The notes beneath the pieces were generated by a model, which did not search any database, had not been told where the DNA came from, and was given only the letters and a program-made list of their open reading frames with translations. A stretch of DNA of 64,000 nucleotides from Plotosus lineatus (taxonomy: Eukaryota > Chordata > Actinopteri > Siluriformes > Plotosidae), in contig CM045738.1 in the NCBI GenBank assembly GCA_024760905.1, positions 49,754,797-49,818,796 of the forward strand, in the 5' to 3' direction. Below are positions 54,350 through 64,000 of this stretch, piece by piece; positions within the stretch are counted from its first letter, which is position 1; each line of letters opens with the position of its first letter. The position numbers were made by a program, and so were the translations under genes.

Positions 54350-57300
54350 AAAGAGAGAGAGAGAGTGTGTGTGTGTATATCTGTCTCTATGTAGTGGAAA
54401 CAAGCTGTGGATTAGGGATTAGTTCATGCATTAGTTTTTAGTGCTTGAGTCTCAATTACAGTAATTACTATCATTTCCCTTCCTGTTGAATACATGGGTG
54501 TGTGGGTGGATGAGTGGAAGGATGGATCATAGTATGAAGAGGTGGTGCGATGGATAAATAGACAAATGAAGGGGGGAGGTGAGTACTTGGATAGCTGGAT
54601 GGATGAAAGAATGAGTGGATAGAGCTGGAGGGAAGGGTGAATGGTTACACGGACAAGCCGGTGGCTTTATGGATGGGTGGGTGGATGGATAGATGGGTTG
54701 GTGGATGAATAATTGAATAAATGGAGTGGTGGTTACTCTGGGTTTAAACTTGGGCATGATGTCCACAATCTCCGTTATTTAAAAGATAGTATGGAGCCCG
54801 ATTTATGATTTGGGATATAAAATGGAGGCAGTATGTGGCTGAGAGATGAAAGTGGGGGTAGGGAGGATGTGTGTGTGTGGGGGGTTGCTGTGCGTAGAAT
54901 GGGGGGAAACGGGTGCCATGCGTGTGGGGAGGGAGATGCATAGATAAGTGGATAAATGGAGTGATCAGTAGATGAAGGGTTGAATGTATGAATGAAGCTG
55001 ATCCTGTTATTTCTGTGTACATCATACTCAAGCTATTAATAAAGGTGTGTGTGTTAGTGAGTGTTAGTGAGTGTTAGTGAGTGTTAGTGAGTGTTAGTGA
55101 GTGTTAGTGAGTGTTAGTGAGTGTTAGTGAGTGTTAGTGTTAGTTAAAGAGGTTCCCAGATAGTTTTGGAGAACTGTCGAGTTCCTTCCTGGGAGGATGA
55201 AGAGCGTCACCCAGGTGGTGTCGCCTCATGATTTGTGGACGTTTTGATAAAATCTCTTCTGTTCTGAACGGGGAGAAAATGAGAGCTTTTGTCACGCTGA
55301 CAAATTCCACCCGAATACCCTTCCTTTCTTGTCCAACATTAACCCTTTTTTCTTCCGTCCTGTACACAGTTATTAAAGGCCTGATGAGCCTAATGATTAA
55401 TCTCTCTATCTGTCTGTCTCTCTCAGGCCCCACACTGTGAGCATGCCTTCTGTAATGCCTGCATCACCCAGTGGTTTGCACAGCAGCAGATCTGCCCAGT
55501 GGACCGCACCGTGGTGACCCTGGCCCACCTGCGGCCGGTGCCACGCATCATGCGCAACATGCTCTCAAAACTGCAGATCTCGTGTGACAACGCCAGCTTT
55601 GGCTGCAAGGCGACACTCCGGCTCGACCAACTCCAATCTCACCTCAAAGACTGCGAGCACAACCCCAAGCGACCCGTCGTCTGTGAAGAGGGCTGCGGGT
55701 CAGTGGGCGGGGAGTTTGTCAATACACTCCCACACAGTTGGGGGGTGGATCTATAATTAAGAATTTAAAAGCGTTTACCAATTAATGCTTTCTGATATTG
55801 TTATTTATTGTTTAGGAAAATCGTTTAATAGAACAAGTAATAAAATACTTTAGATGTTTGGGGGGTTGTTTTTGTTTTGTTTTTTTTGTTTTTTAAGTTA
55901 TAAATATTTACGTAACTTTGCTCAGTACTGCTATCACATTTAATATGAACAGGGTAAGGAAAGGTCAGCGTGGTGGTGTAGTGGTTAACACGTCCGTCTC
56001 GCAGCAGAAGGTCCTGGGTTCGTGTCCCGGCCTGTGTAAAGTTGTTTCTGTGTGCAGGAGTTCTTCCTGTATCTGTGGGTTTCCTCTGCGTTCATCCTAA
56101 TAGCAGTAAGCTCTGAATGCTGCACTCGTGTAGCAAAGCCCTCCTGATTTTAATTAATTTACAGTAATGACATGTTCAGCGGTTTAAATGCAAGCTGAAC
56201 ACGTTTATGGACGGACGGCTGAACGGATTGCAGCGTTATTGACTGTGTGCTAGTTCTGTTTTCGGAGTCTATTGAAATGGATAGAGTTGGCCATGTCGAG
56301 TTGGAGTTTGGTCGGGAGGCAGTCTGCGTGCACGGAGATCAGACGGTTATGACATCAGCACCAGAGTCAGTAAAAAATGGGAAAGAATTAAACCAACTCA
56401 CTGATACCGGCGACGAAACTGTTCATAATTAATGGTAAACCCGTAATGAACAAATTAAATGATTTAAACCAAAAAAAATCACAAGCAGAATCGAGGTATA
56501 GATGATGGAGGTGACGGTTTATTTTGGAATTGTGTGTGAACTCGTATGTTATTATTATTTTAATTACAGGGATACCTCACTTTCCTGGTTAATGGGGAGC
56601 GACCACCAATTTCCATGAAGTAGGATTCCCCCTCCCCCCCCCCTTCCTTTTGGCTTTTTCTCTTTTTCAGGAATCGCCACAGCAAATCATCTGATTCGCA
56701 TGTTTTAATTTGGTTTCTAGGTTTTTACGTCGGATACCCTTCCTGACACAACCCTTTAGCAAGGGACAGCAACACACTGACAGCTTTGCAGCTCCTCTTT
56801 ACGAAAGTCAGCAGTGGTTCTTTTCCATGAACCTCACACCATAGACAGTGAGCGACATGGCCGGCCTTTGATAACCCACTTAGTGTACTGGGGGGACAGT
56901 GACAACCTTGTGGATAGTGGGACTCGAACCCCCAACCTTAGGATCAGTGAGCCAGTGCCCTATACCACCAGGCCACCCCTGCCCCTACATATTCAACACT
57001 GTAAATGCTTATAATACCAAACATTCAAAAATAAAAACTATAAGATGTAAATAAAATATAAATACACACACGTACACACTCAGATGTGCACCTCACTTAA
57101 AAATGTAAGTAGTTTTGTTGGGTTGTTTTTTGTTTGGGTTTTTTTTTTTTTTTTTTTTTGCATAACTGGCCTTGTTTTGCAGCATTTTCCTTAACCTTTT
57201 CCCTATTTTTCCATAATTTCCTTATTTTTTATTTTTTGATGAATATTTTTGAAAAACCCGTGATGCACTGAAGACGCAGAAACTGAAGCTCGGAGTGGCG

Positions 57301-60300
57301 AGGAATCATTTGTATTATATTTTTATTGTTGCCCCTGTGCCGGGTCCCTCAGATTGGAGATGCCCAAAGACGAGGTCGCGAACCACAACTGCATCAAGCA
57401 CCTTCGCAGTGTCGTGCAGCAGCAGCAGACCAAGATCTCCGACCTGGAAAAGACGGCGGCTGAGCACAAGCACCAGCTGGCGGAGCAGGTGGGGCCTCAA
57501 CGCTGCTCTGTATTTATTAACACCAAACCACAGCCTCCCCAAATGTGATGGGTTCACCCGCGATGTCTTTTTTTTTGTTTTGTTTATTTTTTTTGTCTGG
57601 AACAGAAACGAGACATCCAGCTCCTCAAAGCATACATGAGGGCGATCCGAAGCGCAAACCCCAACCTGCAGAACCTGGAGGAGAGTATAGAGTATAACGA
57701 GATCCTGGAGTGAGTGTGTTATTTGTTATTTCACTTTGAACTCCATTATCATCGCTTCCGCTTACCAGAACCAATTGCCCCCACGGCAGCTCTCGGGACT
57801 CTACGTCCTGACTCAAGTTCTTAATGAGCGCTCTTTGACGTTAATATTCGGATCATGGTGCAGATGTTTCGGCCAGAAGGGGAGATATTTGGTTCTGGTA
57901 TTAATGAGTGTTGTGATTCGGATCAGTGCTTCTCACATTGAGTCATGAGATGTTTATGATTGATTGCAGAACTTAAACTTGTTACCTTCTGAGTCATAAA
58001 AACAATATTTTGACCTTTTAATGGTACTTTGGTGGTATCATGGAATGACTCGGTGTTGTGAAACCTTGTGAATTCAATTGTATCTTTTCACCATTGAATT
58101 ATCACAGCTTGTTGGGGGGTTTTTGTATTGTTTTTTAAATCAGGATTACATAAAAGCAACTTAGAGTGGTACCTTGACTTACGAAATTAATCCGTTCCGA
58201 GGACGAGCTCATAAGTCAAAATGTTAATGAGATAAAATAAAAATTCCCATTGGAAATAATAGAAAACTAATTAATCTGTTCTAACCCCCTCCCAAACTCC
58301 TATAACCTGCACCAAACTCATATATTTGACCTTATATATGAAAGATAAACATGTAAAAGCAATAAATACTTTATAATAATAATACATAAACATTAATAAT
58401 AATAATAATAAATTATAATAAAACAAGAATAAACAATAAGTCAACTAGCCCTTCTGATTATCGACTGCGGGAAGGATGTCACATGGGCAGACATAAGGTG
58501 GTGCATAACGGAGGGGGAGGAGGAGAATTTTGTGCACATGCATGCTATGAATCTTCTTTTCCTTTCGGCTGTTCCCTTCAGGGGTCACCACAGCGAATCA
58601 TCTGCCTCCATCTCACCAAATCCTCTGCATCTTCTTTTACACCACGTCCATGAATCGAATCGTCTCTTTGGTCTTCCTCTAGGCCTTCTGCCTGGTAGTT
58701 CCAACCTCAGCATCCTACTACCAATATACTCCCTATTCCTCCTCTGTACGTGTCCAAACCATCTCAATCTAGCCTTTCTGACTTTGTCTCCAAAACATCT
58801 AACATGTGCTGTCCCTCTGATGTGCTCATTCCTGATCCTATCCATCTTCATTACTCCAAAAGAGAACCTCAACATTTTCATCTCTGCTACCTCCAGCTCT
58901 GCCTCCTGTCTTTTCCTCAGGGCCACTGTCTCTAACCCATACAACATCGCTGGCCTCATCACCGTCTTGTACACTTTTTCTTTCATTCTTGCCGAGACTC
59001 TCCTATCACACATCACACCGGACACTTTTATCCAACCATTCCAACCTGCCTGCACACGCTTCTTCACCGCTTTTCCACACTCTCCATTGCTCTGGATTGT
59101 TGAGCCGAAGTACTTAAAATCCTCCACCTTCTTTATCTCTGCCCCCTGTAACCTCACCGTTCCTCTTGGGTCCTTGTCGTTCACACACATGTATTCTGTC
59201 TTACTGAGACTAACCTTCATTCCCCTCCTTTCCAGGGCATACCTCCACCTCTCTAGGTTTTCCTCCACTTGTTCTCTGCTCTCACTACAGATCACAATGT
59301 CATCTGCAAACATCATAGTCCATGGAGATTCTTGTCTAACCTCGTCTGTCAGCCTGTCCATCACCATAGCAAACAAGAAAGGGCTGAGAGCTGACCCTTG
59401 ATGCAGTCCCACCTCCACCTTGAACTCTTCTGTCACACCGACAGCACACCTCACCACTGTCTTACATCTCTCATACATGTCCTGCACCATTCGAACATAC
59501 TACTTTGCCACTCCAGACTTCCTCATGCAATACCACAGTTCTTCTCTCAGCACCCTGTCATATGCTTTCTCCAGGTCCACAAAGGCACAATGCAAATCCT
59601 TCTGACCTTCTCTGTACTTCTCTATTAACATCCTTAAAGCAAACACTGCATCTGTGGTGCTCTTTCTTGGCATGAAACCAAACTGTTGTTCACAAATGCT
59701 AACCTCTGCCCTTAGTCTAGGTTCCACTATTCTTTCCCATAACTTCATTGTATGGCTCATCAACTTTATCCCTCTGTAGTTGCCACAACTCTGTACATCT
59801 CCCTTGTTCTTAAAAATAAGCACAAGCACACTTCTCCTCCATTCCTCCGGCATCTGCTCACTTTCTAAGACCTTGTTGAATATTCTTGTCAGAAAATCTA
59901 ATGCTACCTCCCCTAGACACTTCCATACCTCAACTGGTATGTCATCAGGGCCAACTGCCTTTCCACTCTTCATCCTCTTCAATGCCCTCCTCACTTCTCC
60001 CTTACTAATCTTTGCTACTTCCTGCTCCTCAACGGTCACCCCTTATACTCTTTTCTCTCATTTTCCTTTCATCATTCATCAGCTCTTCAAAGTACTCTTT
60101 CCATCTTCCCAGCACACTTCTTGTCATCAGTCAATACATTTCCCTCTCTGTCCTTTATCAATCTAACTTGCTGCACGTCTTTCCCATCTCTATTTCTCTG
60201 CTGTGCTAACCTGTATAAATCATTTTCTCCCTCCTTACTGTCCAACCTATCATACAAGTCATCATGCGCCCTCTCTTTGGCCTTTGACACCACTACCTTT

Positions 60301-61842
60301 GCCTTACGCTGTGTCTCCCTGTACTCCTGTTTACTCTCTTCGGTCCTCTCAATGTCCCACTTCTTCTTGGCTAACCTCTTCCTTTGTACACACTCCTGCA
60401 CTTCCTCATTCCACCACCAAGTCTCCTTATCTACTTTCCTTCTAGAGGACACACCAAGTACTCTCCTATCGATCTCCCTGATCACATTGGCTGTAGTTGT
60501 CCGGTCATCTGGAAGCACTTCCTGACTACCCAAAGCCATTTTCAACTCCCCCTTGAAGACAACACGACACTCTTCCTTTTTCAGCTTCCACCACTTTGTC
60601 TTCTGCTCTGCCTTTGCCTTCTTCACCTTCCTCACCATCAGCATCATCCAGCACACCACTATCCTATGCTGTTTGGCAACACTCTCACCCACTACTACTT
60701 TGCAGTCACTGACTTCGTTCAAATTACATCGCCGACACAAGATGTAATCTACCTGTGTGCTCTTACCTCCGCTTTTATAAGTCACCCTATGCTCCTGTCT
60801 CTTCCAGAAGAAAGTATTCACCACAGCCATTTCCATCCTTTTTGCAAAATCGATCAACATCTGTCCTTCTGCGTTCCTGTCCTGGATACCAAACCTGCCC
60901 ATCACTTCCTCGTCCCCTCTGTTGCCTGCACCAACATGTCCATTGAAGTCTGCCCCAATCACCACTCTTTCATCTCTGGGGGTACTCTACATCACTTCAT
61001 CTAACTCGCTCCAGAATTTCTCCTTCTCTTCTAGCTCACATCCTGCCTGTGGGGCATAAGCACTAACAACATTGACCATCACGCTTTCAATTTCTAACTT
61101 GAGACTCATCACTCTCTCTGACACTCTTTTCACTTCTAGAACATTCCTGACAAACCCCTCCTTCAAGATGACTCCTACTCTATATCTCTTCCCATCCACA
61201 CCATGATAAAACAGCTTAAACATTGCTCCTAAGCTTTTAGCTTTGCTACCTTTACACCTGGGCTCCTGAACACACAGTATGTCCACCTTCCTCCTCTGCA
61301 TCATGTCAGCCAGCTCGCTTCCTTTTCCTTGCATAGTTCCAACATTCAAATCCCTACTCTCAGTCCTAGACTCATGCCTTTCCTCTTCTCTCTCTGCCTA
61401 CGGACACGCCTCCCGCCTCTCTTTCTTCGACCAACAGTAGTCCAATTTCCATCAGCACCCTGTTGGTTGACAGCACTGATGGCGGTCGTTGTTAACCCGG
61501 GCCTCGACCGATCCGGTATGAATTTTGTTTTGACCATTTGCATTTTTAATATGGCAGAAGTTTTACACCGGATGCCCTTCCTGTCGCAACCCTCTGCATT
61601 TATCCGGGCTTGGGACCGGCATAAGGGGGAGAGACCCTGGTTAGTGCCCCCCTTCCCCTTCCCCCACGCCTCATGGCTGCATTACTATTTACAACACACT
61701 AACTGAATATAATTATACACAACGTTTATACGGTCGCATATTTATTTACACGCCCATAACAATATAGATGGTGTTCCAGGATCTCTGTTATTGCCGAGAT
61801 TAGCACTCAATGGACTGTCATGAATGTGGGCTTTGAACTGCT

Positions 61843-61894
<52 letters not shown>

Positions 61895-62342
61895 TGTCCA
61901 GTGATCGGAGTGGACAAATGGAGCCGGACAGTAAAAGAACATTTTTATTTTCTGTGTAACTGAACTGCGTCCTTGTTTTTGCTACAGGTGGGTGAACTCG
62001 CTTCAGCCTGCCCGTGTGACACGCTGGGGAGGAATGATCTCGACACCCGACGCTGTCCTTCAGGCCGTCATCAAGCGTTCGCTCATCGACAGTGGATGCC
62101 CGCTCTCTATCGTCAACGAGCTCATCGAAAACGCCCATGAGCGCAACTGGCCTCAAGGACTGGCCACCCTGGAGACGCGCCAGATGAACCGCCGCTACTA
62201 TGAGAACTACGTGGCCAAGCGCATCCCGGGCAAACAGGCGGTAGTGGTGATGGCATGTGAGAACCAGCACATGGGCGAAGACATGATCCTGGAGCCGGGA
62301 TTAGTCATGATCTTCGCCCATGGGGTGGAAGAGATCTTATAG
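53334..62342 (+). CDS. RNF41: RNF41 (Nrdp1) E3 ubiquitin ligase, complete, 5 coding exons
   Basis: Joining 53334-53423, 55427-55698, 57353-57488, 57606-57709 and 61988-62342 gives 957 bases: 318 residues, against 317 in human. Seen: a RING finger with C18, C21, C34, H36, C39, C42, C53 and D56 (C3HC3D, the Asp variant known for Nrdp1), a second Cys/His-rich zinc region (about 75-135), a Gln-rich coiled coil (about 135-180) and a C-terminal domain ending MIFAHGVEEIL. From family knowledge it ubiquitinates ErbB3, Parkin, BRUCE and cytokine-receptor regulators, and the C-terminal half binds USP8 and substrates. All splice phases agree and no lesion is seen. The introns are large because of transposons, including an antisense RTE LINE in the last one. 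Confidence 0.97.
53480..54268. mobile_element. Pogo-like element, family D, with internal duplication
   Basis: Left end CAGTCGGCCCCCAACTTACG and right end TTTTGTAAATTGGGGGCCG are inverted. The block TTTAATTCAGTAAATGTTTA occurs twice (53721 and 53909), each followed by ATAAATGTGGGTGCAT, a tandem duplication of about 180 bp. Confidence 0.75.
54291..54375. repeat. GT/GA microsatellite
   Basis: A GT array of about 50 bp followed by GA and another GT run. Poly-Thr/His frames are artefacts. Confidence 0.95.
54496..54730. repeat. Degenerate GGAT array
   Basis: Loose repeats of GGATGGAT, GTGGATGAA and similar words over about 235 bp. Confidence 0.8.
55051..55140. repeat. 10-bp minisatellite, 9 units
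   Basis: Nine tandem AGTGTTAGTG units (the first starts TG), all identical after the first. It lies 286 bases before RNF41's second coding exon. Confidence 0.97.
55427..55698 (+). CDS. RNF41: RNF41 exon 2 (coding), residues 31-120
   Basis: Acceptor GTCTCTCTCAG, donor GTCAGT, phase 0 in and 2 out. It encodes APHCEHAFCNACITQWFAQQ, completing the RING, then ICPVDRTVVTLAHLRPVPRI and the second Cys-rich zinc region. Confidence 0.97.
55971..56130 (+). mobile_element. tRNA-derived SINE, 5' part
   Basis: GTGGTGGTGTAGTGGTTAAC, GAAGGTCCTGGGTTCGTGTC and TGTGGGTTTCCTCTGCG match the head and body of the copies at 7380 and 63298. The 3' part is lost. Confidence 0.8.
56569..57300 (+). mobile_element. Pogo-like family C fragment with nested SINE
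   Basis: Left end CAGGGATACCTCACTTTCCT at 56569. The blocks CATATTCAACACTGTAAATG and CTTAACCTTTTCCCTATTTT after the SINE match 47670 and 48460 of the family C element. It reaches to within about 55 bases of the next RNF41 acceptor. Confidence 0.65.
56648..56986 (-). mobile_element. tRNA-derived SINE, family B with RTE-type tail
   Basis: Reverse copy with the full set: head GGGGCAGGGGTGGCCTGGTG, B-box GGGTTCGAGTCCC, body, then the tail CAGATGATTTGCTGTGGCGA and TTCCTGAAAAAGAG. Confidence 0.88.
57353..57488 (+). CDS. RNF41: RNF41 exon 3 (coding), residues 121-166
   Basis: Acceptor GGGTCCCTCAG, donor GTGGGG, phase 2 in and 0 out. It encodes LEMPKDEVANHNCIKHLRSV and VQQQQTKISDLEKTAAEHKH, ending in LAEQ: the last zinc ligands and the coiled coil. 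Confidence 0.97.
57606..57709 (+). CDS. RNF41: RNF41 exon 4 (coding), residues 167-200
   Basis: Acceptor TTTGTCTGGAACAG, donor GTGAGTG, phase 0 in and 2 out. It encodes KRDIQLLKAYMRAIRSANPN and LQNLEESIEYNEIL. Confidence 0.97.
58164..58550 (+). mobile_element. Pogo-like MITE family A copy 8, truncated
   Basis: Left end GAGTGGTACCTTGACTTACG after TA. The copy stops exactly where the RTE 3' end begins, and the missing right part is not found beyond the LINE. Confidence 0.8.
58551..61640 (-). pseudogene. Near full-length RTE LINE, antisense in RNF41, broken
   Basis: Read on the - strand from about 61640, four frames follow in family order: endonuclease start (NVGTMQGKGSELADMMQRRK, ILCVQEP), endonuclease end (MVIGADFNGHVGAGNRGDEE, KSTQVDYILCRR), reverse transcriptase N-part (EVRRALKRMKSGKAVGPDDI, FVDLEKAYDRVLREELW) and C-part ([43 protein letters not shown]). 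The tail ends in TGAAGGGAACAGCCGAAAGG. Frame changes near 60980, 60065 and 59495 mean no single open protein. The catalytic FADD is intact. An RTE-clade assignment is from family knowledge. Confidence 0.93.
61842..61898. repeat. GT microsatellite
   Basis: GT array 90 bases before the last RNF41 exon. Confidence 0.95.
61988..62342 (+). CDS. RNF41: RNF41 last coding exon, residues 201-318
   Basis: Acceptor TTTTTGCTACAG. It completes the split Glu codon and encodes WVNSLQPARVTRWGGMISTP through GLVMIFAHGVEEIL with TAG at 62340-62342. This is the USP8/substrate-binding region. The Leu after EEI makes it one residue longer than the human protein. Confidence 0.97.
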
Positions 62343-62770
62343 TCAAGATCGGAGGAAAGACGGGATGCTTGAGTGTGTGGGGTTTTTTTTTTTTTGTTCG
62401 TTTGTTTTAAATCTTTACCTCATTAAAGGCGCGTTACTAATGGGAGAAAGTGACTTACTCGAAGGCACAGCGTGAACTGAGCACGTGCTGATCTGAGGGA
62501 AGCCGTCGTGTTCATCAGCCATCCTGTTGCCCTAAGAAGGAGAAGAAAAAGAAGAAAACCCAGAGGAGGGGGGAAAAAAACAAGAAGAAATACCGGATCG
62601 TTATCATCAAACACCACTGACTGAAAGAACCGAAGTCTCTTTACCACTTTTTTGTTGACTGGCATTTCCCATGATGCTCCCACCCTGTAATATAAACGGT
62701 CTCATGCGTTGTTTTTTGTAAATATGGAAGATTTATGGAAGAAATAAACATATATGCTATCTATTCTTGG
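62343..62770 (+). other. RNF41: RNF41 3'UTR and polyadenylation signal
   Basis: AATAAA at 62743-62748 follows a TGTAAATA word (62717-62724, a Pumilio-type site). A purine-rich AAG/GAA tract lies at 62536-62590. The end near 62765 is inferred. Confidence 0.7.
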
Positions 62771-63297
62771 TATTGTAGAATAGCACCGAACATTTTATTA
62801 TTATTGTTGTTATTATTATTAGTGTTTTTGTTTGTGTTTTGAGTCATTTTTACATTACGCCAATATGGAAGCTTGTAGAGATCGGCCAGATTTGGGGTTC
62901 ACTCATACATGTTCTTCGCCCCCCACCCCCCTGTCATTTTAAAGGTGTATATAGTGTGGGATGTGTAGCGCGTGTCATGTCTCTGCTCGCTTCACCTGCA
63001 TAAGTCAATTACGATTCAGGGTCAGAATGGACTTCATTTGGGGGGGGGGCAGCATAATGTGCGTGATGTTAGCATGTAAACCGTCGGCCGTCAGAGCCAA
63101 AAGAATGATCAGGACGAGAAAGCGATGAAGTTGTCGTGGACTGGAATTGTATGTCACTTCGAAGTCTGAGCACAGATTTCATGAGTCGCCGGAATTAAAT
63201 CATAAGATTTTCATAAGTACAGCAGATTGCAGCTCTATTTCTCTTCTGATTTAAAAACATTTTTTTTATTCCTTACTGATGATTATATAATTGCAGA
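62771..63297. other. Downstream flank, nothing recognised
   Basis: AT-rich then mixed sequence with a G9 run at 63040-63048. No exon or repeat boundary recognised. A longer RNF41 3'UTR is possible. Confidence 0.4.
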
Positions 63298-63603
63298 GGC
63301 GGCAGGTTGGAGAGGAGGTTCACACGTCTGTCTCAACGCATGAAGGTCCTGGGTTCAATTCCCTGGTCTGATGAGGGTCTTTTTGTGTGAACATGGTATT
63401 GCCCCCTGTGGGTTTCCTCCAGGTACTCTTTTTCTGCCCACAGTCCACAAACATGCTCAGTATGCTAATTGGCATTTACAAATTGTCCTGTGATGGCCTG
63501 ATGAGCAGGTCAGGGTGTACCCTGCTCTTACCCTGGGTAGGCTGAGATGGGCACCGGGCTCCATGCCTAATTATGAATTAGGCAGCTTAGAGAATGAATG
63601 GAT
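63298..63603 (+). mobile_element. tRNA-derived SINE with L2-like tail, nearly complete
   Basis: Head GGCGGCAGGTTGGAGAGGAG, B-box GGGTTCAATTCC at about 63351, body words GTGGGTTTCCTCCAGGTACT and CCACAGTCCACAAACATGC, then GATGGCCTGATGAGC, GCTGAGATGGGCACC and GAATGAATGGAT at the 3' end. The best preserved member of this type here. Confidence 0.85.
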
Positions 63604-64000
63604 ATAATTTTAGAATTTTTGAGGCTCCCAGCAGTTTCTGCCGCCTGAAGCTTTAAAGGGGCGGGGTCATGGTTGTTTAAGGAAAGTAGCCGAAATACCA
63701 TTAACAAGGTTGTTAAACACAACATAAGCGTTTTTCAGGGCCATAAAGGATAACCGACAGGAATCTACTGCCACTCTGCAGGAGCGTCTTCAACCCACCA
63801 AGATTCCAGAAAGTTGGTGTAATTAATATCCATTCGATCCTATTTATCAGAAAATTTTCCAAACTTGGTTTCTGTTTTTATTTACGCTGAACGATGATTT
63901 AATAAATCGAGTATTTTGGAAAATTTCAGGCACATCTAATTTTTTTGACATTTGTGTAATAATCATGACACGCCTCCTTTAAATCAGAAAATGACATCAG
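63604..64000. other. Right edge, nothing recognised
   Basis: AT-rich sequence without exon-like frames or clear repeats. Confidence 0.4.

Larger units (their letters stand above)
53424..55426 (+). other. RNF41: RNF41 intron after the first coding exon
   Basis: Contains a pogo-like element (53480-54268), a GT/GA array (54291-54375), a degenerate GGAT array (about 54496-54730) and a 10-bp minisatellite (55051-55140). Bases 54750-55040 show only weakly repetitive G/T-rich sequence. Confidence 0.85.
55699..57352 (+). other. RNF41: RNF41 intron 2
   Basis: Contains a SINE head (55971-56130), a unique stretch (56131-56567) and a family C pogo-like fragment (56569-57300) split by a family B SINE. 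Confidence 0.85.
57710..61987 (+). other. RNF41: RNF41 intron 4 (last)
   Basis: Contains a truncated family A MITE (58164-58550), the antisense RTE LINE (58551-61640) and a GT array (61842-61898). Bases 57730-58160 show no recognised feature. Confidence 0.88.

Noticed and set aside
55051..55140. CRISPR-like or telomere-like repeat
   Set aside because: Units are contiguous with no spacers, and TTAGTG is not the vertebrate telomere unit TTAGGG.
58532..59401. A 289-codon plus-strand frame
   Set aside because: It is the complement of the RTE reverse transcriptase. The - strand frame carries the recognisable motifs.
60384..61004. A 206-codon plus-strand frame rich in Ser, Leu and His
   Set aside because: Antisense shadow of the LINE endonuclease region.

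Overview
The window is a gene-poor, repeat-rich stretch of a ray-finned (teleost-type) fish nuclear genome. It has spliced genes with GT/AG introns, long dinucleotide arrays, tRNA-derived SINEs, RTE-type LINEs, Tc1-like and pogo/Tigger-like DNA elements, and no operons or bacterial signals. Three protein genes can be assembled exon by exon in consistent phase. They are the last two coding exons of ANKRD52 (+ strand, left), all of SLC39A5/ZIP5 (- strand, 11 coding exons, 562 aa) and all of RNF41/Nrdp1 (+ strand, 5 coding exons, 318 aa). ANKRD52-SLC39A5-RNF41 is the same neighbourhood as on human chromosome 12q13, where NABP2 lies between SLC39A5 and RNF41; I do not see NABP2 here.

Layout. 1-4083: tail of ANKRD52, with a LINE remnant, an antisense RTE fragment abutting the penultimate acceptor, and a 2.6 kb long-inverted-repeat element in the last intron. 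4084-~16.9 kb: probable very long ANKRD52 3'UTR, rich in simple repeats but poor in large transposons, ending near paired AATAAA signals. 16.98-17.83 kb: a pogo-like MITE in the gap between the convergent genes. 18.39-34.9 kb: SLC39A5, its introns filled with pogo-like MITEs, a Tc1 relic, SINEs, an element with a perfect 5-bp target duplication, and an inverted MITE pair. 34.9-53.3 kb: intergenic, almost entirely layered transposons. 53.3-62.8 kb: RNF41, with a nearly full-length but broken antisense RTE LINE in its last intron. 62.8-64.0 kb: flank with another SINE.

The three genes have unrelated jobs: PP6 regulatory ankyrin scaffold, plasma-membrane zinc importer and RING ubiquitin ligase. 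Nothing in the sequence suggests they work together. I find no new enzymatic or defence system. The unusual material is the transposon archaeology. Empty sites inside the window prove several insertions and their target duplications. A MITE family carries a hAT-like MITE inside it. A SINE head occurs with two different LINE-type tails. A LINE fragment may supply a splice acceptor.
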